A stretch of 60,000 bases of DNA from Mesostigma viride (Eukaryota; Streptophyta; Mesostigmatophyceae; Mesostigmatales; Mesostigmataceae), in assembly GCA_009746045.1 (NCBI GenBank), contig RPFO01000027.1, forward strand, positions 2,332,202 through 2,392,201, read 5' to 3'. Position numbers and translations under genes: made by a program. Below the pieces are notes generated by a model. The model was not told where the DNA came from. It did not search any database and saw only the letters and a list, made by a program, of their open reading frames with translations. This document shows, one piece after another, positions 9,348-41,284 of this stretch. Each line of letters begins with the position of its first letter. Within the stretch, counting starts at the first letter, position 1.

Positions 9348-11151
9348 GTGACGGTCGAGAGCCGAACGAAGCGGTTGAGGATCACTGATGCGCATGAACA
9401 ACTTGAGTGCGGCGCGCTGGATGCAGACTCCTCGGTAGTTGGCGGGGTCGTCAGGGGAACCTTTGTTTTTGTACAGCATAATATGGTAGCTGTGCTGCCA
9501 CTCAGGAATCGGCGGCGCATCGGCAAGCAGGATGCGGTTGCAGACGTCAAGCAGGAACCCCGTGAGCGCCGTCAGCTTAATCACCGGGGCAGGGAGCTGG
9601 TCAGGTCCAACGGCGGCGTAGAAGCTAGCGGAGTTGCTTGGCGGCGGTGCTCAGCTCGAGCTCGGTGAACGGCGGTAGCTCGTTGGGGTCGGCCAGGGGT
9701 TCGGACGTCAGGGCTGGGTACGTGTAGTCCTGCTCAGCGGCGGGCAGCGTGGGCGGCGCAGGGACGTCCGCAGGCGCTACTGCCAGGCACGCGGCCGCCA
9801 GAGGGCCGCAAGCGGCGGAGGCGGCGGGGGGGCGCCGAGCAGCCGGGACTGGGAGGAATACCACTGGTCGAGCTGCTGCTGCGGTGAGCCAGAGAGCGTT
9901 CGCGGCGCCGGCTGCGCGCCGCCGGCGGGCCGTTGGGCGTGACGCAGGCGGGTCCAGGCGTACTTGCCGTGCTGGTCCGTTGAGGTGGGCGAAGTACTCG
10001 CGGACATGGAGGTCCTCCTGCTCCTTGGTCGCCTGCCGGATGGCCGAGTGGTAATCGGCTTTGAGGCGGGCGTAGCGGGCGGGGTCGCGGTTGTCGCGCA
10101 GGCCGGCTTGCCGGGCCTGGATGACGGCGGGGAGCCGGTGCAGGCTGGTGAAGCGGGGCGGGCGGCGGGGGGGCAGCAGGGCCCCGGCCGCGGGCAGCTT
10201 GCCAGCGAGGTGCCGAAGGGCCGATGCCGGGCCGGCAGCGAACAGCTGAGTGGGCGTGGCTGGCCGGGATGCCGGTCCAGCGCGTCGACGAACGCCTCTG
10301 CCGCGCGCTTGTGGGCGCGTTTTTCAGGGAAGTCCTCCAGAGCGTCGTCAGATTTCTCAAGCAACTGCAGTGTGCGCAAATCAGGTGGTGCCACGTGCTT
10401 ACGAAAGCGGGCCGGCGAGGGGAATCGCAGGCGGATGCGGGCGGTGACGATGCGATGATCGGAGCGCACCAGGGGGATCACGTGCGACCGAGCAGCTAGT
10501 ACAGATCCTTGATGACGCTTGCGCATTACAACATAGTCGATGCAGCGTTCAGTGTCAGTTGCCGAGGTGTGTGTGACCAAAGCATCTGGATATGTGGAAA
10601 GCGGGTGTTGGCCGGCAGTGACCAAATCGCATGTCGTAAGCAAATCAGCAAAAAGTTCAGTGTTGGCATTGGAGACCGTACCGCTGGGGGCGTGCTGACA
10701 TCCGCCAGTACCCGGTGGTAGCGTTGCGTTGGCGTCCAGTAGCAGAGCGAGGTAGTTGCGACCAGGGGTGCCGTTCGCCAGGTTCTCCAGCGCAGCAAAA
10801 AAGTCCTTGCGATCTTGTTCTGGGTGGCCGGAGTGGGGTGCGGAACCGACGCCCACCGTCAGGGCGTAGGTCGAGTGGCCCTCCACCGAATGGAAGGTGG
10901 CCACAAGGAGCCGAGCGTTTACCAGCTGGGGTTCGCCCATGTGTCGTACGGAGAGCGGGGAGCAGAGGAGACCGACGCCCCCGTTCCCGGTGCCGTCGCC
11001 GCCTCCGTAATAGAACCGCCAGCCGTCGATGTCGTCAGCAGCAATTGGGCAGTCGGTCCGCGGGCGGATGCAGTGCGCCTGTGTTCTTGGATTCCCAGGA
11101 TGGCGATATCAAGTAATGTGCGTGTTTGCAACTTGCCCGTTGAAACTCTAC

Positions 11152-11412
11152 GGCGGAGCCAATTTTCGGAAGACCCTCACCCTTATGCTTGCAAATTCGG
11201 GACAAATTCGGTGGATGGATGGATGGATGGATGGATGGATGGATGGATGGATGGATGGATGGATGGATGGATGGATGGATGGATGGATGGATGGATGGAT
11301 GGATGGATTGACGGATTTTCATCCCCTATTCCTATGTTTTCTCACGTATACGGCCTTATAAGCTTCGCCAATTCTGGCGAACCTAACGGTTCTTCCGAAA
11401 ATTGGCTCCGCC
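11152..11412. mobile_element. MITE-like inverted-repeat element carrying a GGAT microsatellite
   Basis: The left end begins GGCGGAGCCAATTTTCGG and the right end is its inverse, giving about 22 matched bases. The middle is a GGAT tandem array. It interrupts the endonuclease N-terminal region between the CIDNN and DIAILG codons. No clear target duplication is visible, so mobility is inferred from the inverted ends only. Confidence 0.55.
11211..11309 (+). repeat. (GGAT)n microsatellite
   Basis: About 25 perfect GGAT units. The translated WMDGWMDG-type ORFs over it are repeat artefacts. Confidence 0.95.
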
Positions 11413-11654
11413 TGATTATTGTCGATGCAGAAACCAATAAGATTGGAGACTCGATGGCACTGACAGTCGTCGCTGCGCAGGCAGTGACAGAGGTCAGCGT
11501 CGGGCTGGAGCGTGCGGGCGTTGAAGGTGGCGATGACCAAGGGCGCGCGTTGACCGGGGTGCAGGCAGGGGTGGGGGCGGAGATGGAGCAGGGTGGTGAT
11601 GGGGGTGGAGGTGGTGGGGTAGGGGGGGCGGGTTGAGGACTTATGCTTTCAATC

Positions 11655-11818
11655 ACCGTTTATCAAGGAGACAACCAGCGCAGGCCAGAAATCGGGAGAA
11701 TCCGGACCATGGTAGCTCGAGCCTGCCTTTATCTTGTCCGCGTGTTCGAGTCGTTCAGGATGATGAAGATGAATGGTGATGGAAATGTGTATCCTTGTGC
11801 ATTGAAATTATGGCTGGC
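11655..11818 (+). repeat. dispersed repeat, copy 1 (intact)
   Basis: Runs from TATCAAGGAGACAACCAGCG to ATTGAAATTATGGCTGGC. The same sequence occurs at 43403-43940, where it is split by an insertion. An 18-base piece (TATCAAGGAGACAACCAG) also appears near 23125. The element type is unknown and no ORF is convincing. Confidence 0.6.
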
Positions 11819-11839
11819 TTACGTGTAGAGCGTTACCGT

Positions 11840-12088
11840 TTATGCTTGATGGATGGAGGTGGGCAAAGCCGCGAAACCTAAGCTAACCTAGAAAATCTTA
11901 ACTACGCTACTCAGCAAAGCTCCCCTTCCACCTGGGAGGGGGGGGCTTGCCCACAGGGGCTGGCATGTGAGCCTGGACAATTATCCGACACCTCTTCTTG
12001 TCCTGCATGGTAGCCCAAGCAAGAGAGAGGGAGGAAATGCGGTGTGCAAACCGGTCTGGGACCACTAGGTCGGCCAGCAACTGCTGTG
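11840..12088 (-). mobile_element. LINE 3' region fragment
   Basis: Reverse complement of the LINE 3' segment seen at 3390-3660: GACCTAGTGGTCCCAG-like, TTGCTTGGGCTAC, CAGGCTCACATGCC, the C-run, then CATCCATCA. The terminal hairpin is missing. Confidence 0.55.
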
Positions 12089-12262
12089 TATTAATTAATT
12101 AATTAATTAAAATCATAGCTCCGTGGGGAGCATATGTAACACATAGCCCTGAGAAAGGGGCATCTATGGGTTTGTAATACAATCAGGGCGACAACCTGCA
12201 GGTGTAGGATGTACAACTATCACCTGCTCTGGGTGCACTAGGTGCACCTGCACCTCCATGGT
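12089..12262 (-). mobile_element. ORF1-element 3' end fragment with TTAA tail
   Basis: In reverse complement: GGTGCAGGTGCACC, CACCTGCAGGTTGT, ACATATGCTCC, hairpin GCTCC-CCAC-GGAGC (about 12118-12131) and a TTAA tail (12089-12112). It is only the last 150 bases of the element. Confidence 0.6.
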
Positions 12263-12473
12263 GGTTAATTAATTAATTAATTAGGAACATAACTCCGTTG
12301 GGAGTATATGTAGCACATAGCCCTGAGAAGGGGCATATGAGCCTATAATACATTCTAAGCTACTTCCTGCAAGGGTGGGAATGTAAACAACACTTGCTCT
12401 AGGTGCACCAGGGCACCCGCACCCTCATGGTCTATCACGCTATGCCCGGGTAAGGGGGGAGCATGCCTGTGAG

Positions 12474-12619
12474 TTTTTGATGAGTAGTGTAGTTAGGCTT
12501 TTCTAGATAGAGTTAGGATAGTTCGATCACGCGGCTTCCTCCACCCCATCCATCATGAAATATGTGCTACATGACCTCCCCACGGAGGCATGTTATAATT
12601 TAATTTAATTTAATTTTTA
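12474..12619 (+). mobile_element. 146-bp LINE 3' end inserted in the ORF1 element, 11-bp TSD
   Basis: Flanked by ATGCCTGTGAG at 12463-12473 and 12620-12630. The insert starts at TTTTTGATGAGTAGTGTAG, has CATCCATC, the hairpin CTCC-CCAC-GGAG (about 12573-12584) and a TTTAA tail. It lies opposite in orientation to its host and is therefore younger than it. Confidence 0.85.
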
Positions 12620-12862
12620 ATGCCTGTGAGGGGGAAGATCATCATGGCTATACAAGAGCTATGGCATGGCTTCTCAGCAGAGAGTGACTCCCTGCATGGG
12701 CACAACATTACTAAATAAGGCTAGGCATCGTCTGGAGTGTGGCACATCATAGGCACACATGTACATGACTAAAAAGGCTAGGCCTCACCTGGTATAGTGC
12801 CTGTAGTAGGCGGGCATGTACAAGGCCACTGTCTAACTATTCTACACTACTGCTGTATTCCC

Positions 12863-13854
12863 CTAGGCTGGGGCTGGAGTTGCTGGGGCCGCGGTGGTCG
12901 AGGGGGTCGCTTGCCAGGGCTTGTGGCCGACGTAGATGGCCGCCCCCTTCCAGTACACCGGCTGGCCCACCTTGGTCTGCCGGAGCTGGAGGTAGGTCGG
13001 CCATAGCTCCCGTCGTCGTTGTTGCTGTGCCAGGGTCAAGTCGTCGTCAAGGGTGAAGAGAGTCTTCTCGAGCCGCTTGCGGCGTCTGAGAAAAGAAATC
13101 TTGTCCGCCGGGGTCTTAAAGGTGAGAAGGAGCGGGGGCGGCCCGGCCTTACCCCGCGCGCGGGGAAGGCGGTGGGCGGCCAGCTCGATCTCACCAGTAA
13201 GGCCCATGCGATCAAGGATTTCTCTCTCAAAAGCACGCGCAAGCTTCTCGGAATTCTCACCTTCCTCCATCTTGAGATTCTTGACAATGACGTTGAGGCT
13301 GCGCTTGGCGAGCTCGGCCTCCTCGCGGAGGTCAAGCGTCTGCCGCTGGAGCTGGGCTGCGACGGCGGAGGTGGTGGAGGTGGTATGTTGCTTAAGCATG
13401 TCCGCCCAGGTCGTGATGGGAGGAGCATCGCCGGCCAGGCCAGCCGGGGCTGGCCTGGCGGCAATGTCCTTCACTGCCTGAGCGGTGAGGCCTGCTGTGT
13501 TCTGCAAGACCTCGATAGCGATTGCATTATCCTTGAGGCGCTGGTCGATGTCGCGGAGCTGGGCGGTGATGGAGTCGGTGGAGGCGGAGGGGGGGGGGGG
13601 GTGGAGGCGAGGAGGGTGGCGGTGGCGGTGGGGATGGTGGGAAGCTCAGCAGCCAGCGTGCCGCCAAGTGCCGCCACATCTGCGGCAAGAGGGGTCACGT
13701 GCTGCTCGAAAGCTTCCTTGAGGAGGGTGCGGATGGTGGCTTCGGTGGGGAAGGTGGGGGGGGGCGGGGGGGAAGCCCAGATCGCGGATTCGGAGCGTCC
13801 AACAAGGGAGCAGAGGGCGAAGCGTTGAAGCTTGGGGCGACCATGGTGGTTCAT
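12863..13854 (-). pseudogene. LINE ORF1-like protein (one frameshift)
   Basis: Two frames make one protein of about 330 residues: 13854-13471 (starts MNHHGRPKLQRF, with a Pro-rich stretch of eight or more prolines) and 13507-12863. The second part has a probable coiled coil (QRQTLDLREEAELAKRSLN) leading into an RRM-like core (RSLNVIVKNL, then PPLLLTFKTPADKISFL). It ends in a basic C-terminal domain (YTLDDDLTLAQQQRRRELWP-type, YWKGAAIYV). This layout recalls L1-type ORF1 proteins, RNA chaperones that coat element RNA; that similarity is my inference from motif order. The frame change falls beside a long G/C homopolymer at 13588-13600, so it could be slippage or a sequencing indel. Confidence 0.7.
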
Positions 13855-13860
13855 GCCTCC

Positions 13861-14727
13861 TAATCAAGCACAGGCACCCAGGGGGGGCTTGAGGAGAGGG
13901 CCTAGAAGGCCTGCATGACATATGGGGTGGAAGGTATGTGGCTAGGCTATAGCTAGGGTACACATGGCCTCTCAGCAGGGAGTAACTCCCTGCATGGGCA
14001 AAGCATGACTCGAAATTGCTACGGCTATTGCAAGGGCGGGTGTGGGCCCGTCACGTAGGCATACATGGCCACGTCACTAAGCTTTCTAGTCTACACTACT
14101 GCTATATATTCCCTAGGCTGGGGTGGCTGGGGTGGCAGGGGCGGCAGGGGTCGCCTGCCAGGGCTTGTGGGCGACGTAGATGTCCGCCCCCTTCCAGTAG
14201 ACCGGCTTCTGCCCCGCCGTCTGCCGAAGCTGGAGGTAGGTCGGCCACAGCTCCCGTCGCCGTTGTTGCTGCGTCAAGGTCAAGTCGTCGTCCAGCGTGT
14301 AGGCGGTCCCCCCAAGCCGCTTGCGACACTTGAGGAACTCCATCTTATCCGCCATGGTGTCAAAGGTGAGGAGCAAGGGGGAGGGGCCGGCCTTACCCCG
14401 CGAGCGGGGAAGGCGGGTCACCCCCCGCGGCTTGCCCTTACCAGTGATAGCCATGGGGACAAGGATTTTGTTCTCAAACGCCAGGGCAAGGGTCTCGGAG
14501 GTCTCGTCCTGCAGCGGGTCGAAGTGCTTGACTATGACGTTAAGGCTGCGCTTGGCGAGCTCGGCCTCCTCGCGGAGGTCCAGCGTCTGCTGTGTATAGT
14601 TCATGGAAGGTTCACAATCTTTCTGGGAATGTCCTTGGGGCCAGGCCATGTCAGGATATGCCGCCCTGGCTGGCCAAGCCGCTGGGGGGCGGCCAGACCG
14701 AGGTCGGTGTCTTCAGAGGAACATGTA
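13861..14727 (-). pseudogene. chimeric LINE::ORF1 retrocopy
   Basis: The frame 14649-14113 encodes the ORF1 C-terminal half (LDLREEAELAKRSLNVIVKHF, LLLTFDTMADKMEFL, YTLDDDLTLTQQQRRRELWP, YWKGADIYV) and is intact through its stop. Upstream, 14600-14727 is LINE 3' sequence (GACACCGACCTCGGTCTGG through TATACACAGCA). The switch happens at CAGCAG, a sequence present at the matching place in both parents. ORF1-element 3' UTR follows down to 13861, where another copy abuts. Confidence 0.65.
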
Positions 14728-14900
14728 TGCTGTATTCGTGATCTCACCAAACATCAGTTTATCAAGCATTCGTTGTGGCAGGAGGAAAGCGTAGAGTAGG
14801 CTGCTGTGGCGTTGGCACCGGATTGTGGCATAATGAATTACACCAAAAGCCAGGCGAATGAATGGCTTCAGATGTTCGATTTTATTAATGGTGACCTTTG
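14728..14900. other. no recognised feature
   Basis: A short stretch between a retrocopy and the GAPDH 3' UTR. I see nothing identifiable in it. Confidence 0.3.
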
Positions 14901-14907
14901 CTATATT

Positions 14908-14912
14908 TTACA
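14908..14912 (-). other. putative poly(A) signal TGTAA for the GAPDH gene
   Basis: TGTAA on the minus strand lies about 280 bases after the GAPDH stop codon. It is the best candidate seen for the mRNA end, but a nearer, weaker site cannot be ruled out. Confidence 0.4.
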
Positions 14913-15192
14913 GCCACTGTACACCCATACAGTGGATCAAAAAAGGGCAACGGCCATGTAGCCCATACGCCCTGCATGTAGCTGGTTTCTTTTATTTGTA
15001 ATCGGACCCACCCTACACCGCACGACCGCACGCTGCCACCCCCAGAGTATCTCTCAGTGAGTGCCAGATCCCTACTCCCTGTCCAGTGGCTGACACTCCG
15101 ATCCTCGCCATGCCACCAGGCCATGCTGCCACACGACCAACATGAGTCTTATCACATCCAATCAAGAGAGTTAAAAAAGGGGGGAGGGGGAT

Positions 15193-37394
<22,202 letters not shown>

Positions 37395-37910
37395 TGCCCG
37401 ACCTTGCTCTAATCTGTCCACCGTGACTAGGTTCGATCCAACTCGGTGGGCATCCTGTACCGCCGACGTGGCTGCACCTGGGGCCATTCAGAAGGCGGGG
37501 AACCGCACGTCTGCGATTCCGAATCTCCCGTGCCGTCCACTTGGCAAACGCTTATTCCTGGAGATTCGTGGCTACAACGTGTTGTTGGCACGTTATTGCG
37601 GTGCCAACGTTGCCAGCTCTGCGTGCGGGCACATGCCACTGGCAACAGTAGTTGGTACCTGGTTATTGGCAGTGGTTGTCACTGCTCATGCACAGCTATT
37701 TGCCAATCACCTCCCCGGCTTGAAAGGTGTAGCTTATTATTGTCAACATAAAGAATTTTAGAATTCCTGGCAACCGAGCAATGGGTGCAGCTCGGCCGTG
37801 TTAGGACGTCCCGCTTTCCCACGCTAACCGATGCCGTCAGCTGAGCAATTAAGGCTGTCTAGTTCGACCGCCTAGCTACCTTTCAAGGTAAGCCGCGTCG
37901 CTGCCGCCAT
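37395..37910. other. upstream flank of the kinase gene; no gene recognised
   Basis: This should hold the kinase promoter. A 130-codon plus-strand frame (37369-37761) overlaps the kinase first exon antisense and has no known motif, so I do not call it. No clear TATA box was identified. Confidence 0.35.
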
Positions 37911-38335
37911 CAATTAATTAATTAAAACACGTGCTCCCGTTGGAGAGTCACGGAGCACCAGAGTGCTTTTAATCCCTGAGTGTGCACAGCGGGCCGGCTG
38001 GAAGAAGAGACCCCCCCTTCCCTCACGCCACAGGGATGCCACAGAGTGCACAATCGACCCGTCGAAACGATCCGGCATCCCCTGTGGGTGCAATAAAGCT
38101 TCGACATAGCAAAAGCACATCGGGTGCAGTAGGGCTGCCCCATGGTCCAGTGGCAACCGACAGATAGGCTTGGAAGTTATTCAGAGGCCGGCGCCGGTTT
38201 GGGAGAATCTAACGGCCTCTCCCGGAGCCTGAGGGGTCTTAGGGGCATACCCAGGGTTCACCCACAACCCCCATGGCAGATGCCAGCTAGCAGAGCCCCC
38301 CTGAAAAAGCCACGCGCGACTGTACAATATTAGGA
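37911..38335 (-). mobile_element. retroelement 3' fragment with TTAA tail
   Basis: Reading on the minus strand, the sequence ends in GTGACTCTCCAACGGGAGCACG (hairpin about 37932-37953) and a TTAA tail at 37911-37925. The upstream part has no intact ORF. The same terminal hairpin type occurs at 39832-39860 and at the right window edge. Confidence 0.5.
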
Positions 38336-39300
38336 ATGCGAGTTCTGAGGCTGCAGTCAAGCCTTGTCGGCGACGTTAAGTATGACTACCCTCGCGCCGC
38401 AGTTGCATACGTGAGGATGGTTCAGCTGGGGCGTAGGCAATGCCGGTCTATTTCACTGCACCTTTCCTGGCTTGCATACATTGAACGTACTCTGGGTGGT
38501 GCTATGAGCCATGAGAGCAGCAAGCATGCCTTGATGTAAACTTATGAACTCAACGCTTCTTGACTCAAACACTGTACACTGTTTTAGTTGAGACAGAGCA
38601 GCAGGCTTGATAGCAGTAGACTTGAGCAGCACAGGTTTGACATTATGCTGACATATTATGAGGACATTATCGTCCAGTGTAGAAGTACCCTGTCAAGCCC
38701 GCCTCTGTACCAGCCGCGTCACCAACTCGTTCAGGTCGGTGGAAAGGAGATGGGAAGGGGCGGCGTATCCCGTTACGGATACCAACGTGCATATAATGCA
38801 ACACAGGCCTAAACATACAGTCCACCAATAGAAGTTTATTATGGCATACTAACATTCTAACTGATCCCTGCGTATAGTTTGTGCTGTGAGCAGGGCCTCA
38901 TGACTAAACCTCAGTGTTCCGTGGATGCGAGCACCTCTGCGGCGGCCAGTCTTCCGCTATTGGTCGAGTCGATAGTTGTGTTCATTTACTCAAGGAAGGA
39001 TAGAAATCTAAGCTCCAAATGCTAAATGAGACAGCTAGTCATGTGCGCATGGCATGCCAGCGTCGTGTAAGGGTTAAGGTTATACGATATCTAAGAGGAA
39101 ACGCGCATATGATATCAGGAATGTGTGACAATGTATATACGTGATTGTATATTCATTGAGAATGATAGATTACGGAGGTGAGATAGGCATGCAACATAAG
39201 GAAAAACCCGATAACTGGGAGAATAACCCTGAAGAAATTAATAGTAATCTGACACAGACATCCAAGGATCACGCCAGCGGCACAAGGTACAACTAACTAG
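38336..39300. other. no recognised feature
   Basis: About 1 kb with only short ORFs lacking known motifs. I see no repeat shared with the rest of the window. Confidence 0.4.
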
Positions 39301-39361
39301 ACATCACAAAACTACACGCAGCAACAGCGCTGCCGGCCCACCATGCAGGCCTGGAAGGGAT

Positions 39362-39616
39362 CTAGACCGCATGGGTCGCGACAAAGTCGGCCCGGGTGCG
39401 GCGGAATAACACATCAGCCACGGTGCGAGTGAGGGCGAGTGACAGGCGCTGCCGCCAATACGAGGACCACGTGCGGGCCGACCACGGGGCGGTCTGACCC
39501 TCGAGGTCGAGGCGGTCTTCACGGCGCTGGCAGCACTCGTGGAAAACCTCCGCTGTCGTGGGGCCCATGGCCCCGAACTCCTCAAGGACAAAGGGGATGA
39601 CCCGGTGGGGCCCCAC
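39362..39616 (-). pseudogene. C-terminal fragment of a LINE-like polyprotein, copy 1
   Basis: Encodes IPFVLEEFGAMGP, REDRLDLEGQ, WSARTW-SYWRQRLSLALTR and RRTRADF. It matches the fragment at 59206-59565 over most of its length, though the frame shifts outside this stretch. The combination of a VLEEFGAMG-like motif and a closing Arg-rich helix recalls the very C-termini of some algal non-LTR polyproteins. That assignment is an inference, as no RT is attached. Confidence 0.45.
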
Positions 39617-39786
39617 ATTGCCGTGATTGTATATAATATGTGATATAAGTAAATAAGCGCGTGAACATGCACTGAAGGCATGCCACGGAGTACCTGATGA
39701 GGTACTTTTCTACGCGGATACTTCACCCGCGAAGGCGAGTGGATGCGACTCACTCGCCCAGGTCTGGAGTCGCATCGATACGTGAT

Positions 39787-39860
39787 AATTAATTAATTAA
39801 TTAATTAATTAATTAATTAATTAATTAATTAGACTCGTGCTCCCGTTGGGGGGGAGTCAC
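39787..39860 (-). mobile_element. retroelement 3' terminus: TTAA tail and hairpin
   Basis: A tail of about 44 bases of TTAA repeats (39787-39831) is followed by ACTCGTGCTCCCGTTGG and GAGTCACGG. In reverse complement this is the CTCCC-CAAC-GGGAG hairpin plus tail. Confidence 0.6.
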
Positions 39861-40109
39861 GGATATGTGATAAGGAGTACGGTTGCATCGATCCTTATCA
39901 ACTTCCTTACTAGTTACCTATTCCGCATACTGCCGTGGCTTCTAGACTGGATCCATCCATAGCAACTGAAATGATCTAGATATCGTGTCTTTGGAATATT
40001 CAAAAGTTCCGTGTATTTCTGAGGCCAGAAAGCATTGACAGTATCGACGTGGCAGACAGCACGTAGTTAGTTTGCTGCTGACTGCCGATGTAAGCAGAAA
40101 AACTGCAAA
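39861..40109. other. no recognised feature
   Basis: Non-coding, with no match to other repeats in the window. Confidence 0.3.
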
Positions 40110-40225
40110 AACTCAGTGCAGCTACTCCAGATTTCAAACTAGGATCTCTGGCATAGATTTTGCTGTGATAGGGGTCTCCTGATCAGAAGGCGTCCCAAAC
40201 TATCAATGAGACAACCCTTCCTGAG
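40110..40225 (-). mobile_element. tRNA-like SINE fragment, second type, other copy
   Basis: In reverse complement it carries AGTTTGGGACGCC and GATCAGGAGACCCCTAT, matching 26755-26800. The B-box region is decayed (AGTTTGAAATCTGG). Confidence 0.45.
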
Positions 40226-40334
40226 GGGCATGCTCCTGTTTGATCCCCACAACAGGCCCTGCGGCCCGAGCATTGCTATAGAATGCAGGGTAGAAGTCCA
40301 CAGGTGGAGGTTATTCAGTGCCGGCCCCTGAGGA

Positions 40335-41215
40335 TAGCTGCTACGAGCCACGAGCCACGAGATAGCCATGGCTGACGGCGGAGCTCATTCATGTCACGTT
40401 TGGGCACCAAATTCGGCCGTGAATATCACAATCGCTTCGTCTTTCTAAGTCGCACACGCTGATTTATTTTCCCGAAGCTATCACGCAATATTAAGACGAG
40501 CAAACGCTCGTCTACGCAACGCAGCCTGGCGGCTGCGCTGTCAAGCCCTGAAAATTCGTCTGCAGCTCCGGCTGCAGCTTAATTAGCCCTCCGGCCTGGA
40601 AGGCAGCAGTGCCACTAGCCAAGCGCGGTGGTCGCCCAGGTCCTCCCCGGGCTTGCCTCGCCCTCGGCATCGCCTGAGCCCAAGTGCAGCTAGTCTCCCT
40701 GCCGAACCAAGCTGGACCGAGCGTGACTTTGACGCCAACCAGCCCGGCTTTTTTTAATAAACAGCCTCTAATGCGGCTCCGACCTGGTGGACGGTGAGAA
40801 CTCCGAGAAGCTTGCACAGGCGTTTGCGATCAAAATCCTTGCCTCCATGGCCGGCCTCACTGGTGAGATCAAGCTAGAGGCCCTCCGCCTTCCCCGCTCG
40901 CGGGGTAAGGCAGGACTGCCTCCCCTGCTGCTCATCTTTGAGAACATGGCGGACTGAATCTTTCGTTCCTCAGACGCCGCAAGCGGCTCGAGAGGACTTC
41001 CTATACTCTGTCGACGACGACTTGACCCTGTCGCAGCTACAACGGCGACGGGAGCTATGGCCGACCTACCTCCAGCTCCGGCAGACAGCGGCTGGGAAGA
41101 AGCCGGTATACGGCTGGAGGGGGGTGGTCATCTACGTCAACCACAAGGCCCTGGCAAGCGACCCCCGCTGCATGCCCCCAGCCCCAGCACCCTCAGCAAC
41201 CCCAGCCTAGGGGAC
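40335..41215 (+). pseudogene. ORF1-type element, internally deleted
   Basis: The 5' region (GCCACGAGATAGCCATGGC, GTTTGGGCACC, GGCGGCTGCG, CAGCTCCGGCTGCAGC) joins near 40755-40790 directly to the ORF1 core: SEKLAQAFAIKIL, LTGEIKLEALRLPRSRGKAG, then YSVDDDLTLSQLQRRRELWP at 41010-41060 and a KALASDP end. Stops and a shift break the frame. The deletion removes the Pro-rich and coiled-coil part. Confidence 0.65.
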
Positions 41216-41284
41216 TATAGCAGTATAGCGTAGACGGCTTTGCCAAAGTGGCCATGCATGGGCGCACACGCATGAGATGTGCAG

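Larger units (their letters stand above)
8494..11640 (-). pseudogene. LINE ORF2: AP endonuclease and reverse transcriptase (broken)
   Basis: Reading from 11.6 kb downward, an APE-type endonuclease starts with [10 protein letters not shown] (about 11520-11545) and [11 protein letters not shown] (about 11080-11110). It continues in a 387-codon frame (9777-10940) with LLLDANA, RCIDYVV and the catalytic-type SDHRIV. The reverse transcriptase follows: MLYKNKG-DDPANYRGVC (about 9440-9480), MGFRPGRNT (about 9120-9150), FVDFIKAFDSVLW (about 9000-9045), GVWQGCVLSPYLF (about 8820-8860) and LIYADDIMLIE (about 8650-8685). Frameshifts, a stop near 9083 and two insertions (9173-9347 and 11152-11412) inactivate it. 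The 3' end is missing. It acts, when intact, by nicking target DNA and priming cDNA synthesis on it. It shares motifs and spacing with the plus-strand LINE at 1.7 kb. Confidence 0.85.
12263..13860 (-). mobile_element. ORF1-only retroelement, near complete
   Basis: In reverse complement the order is ORF1 (13854-12863), a 3' UTR of about 430 bases (excluding a 146-bp insertion), hairpin CTCC-CAAC-GGAG (about 12291-12302) and a TTAA tail (12265-12282). There is no ORF2 between ORF1 and the tail. The same ORF1-to-3'-UTR junction occurs in the plus copy at 41285-43384. The 5' end abuts the 3' UTR of another copy near 13861. Confidence 0.7.

Noticed and set aside
9749-10499. Plus-strand ORFs of 90-164 codons
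   Set aside because: They are antisense shadows of the LINE endonuclease region, whose motifs are on the minus strand.
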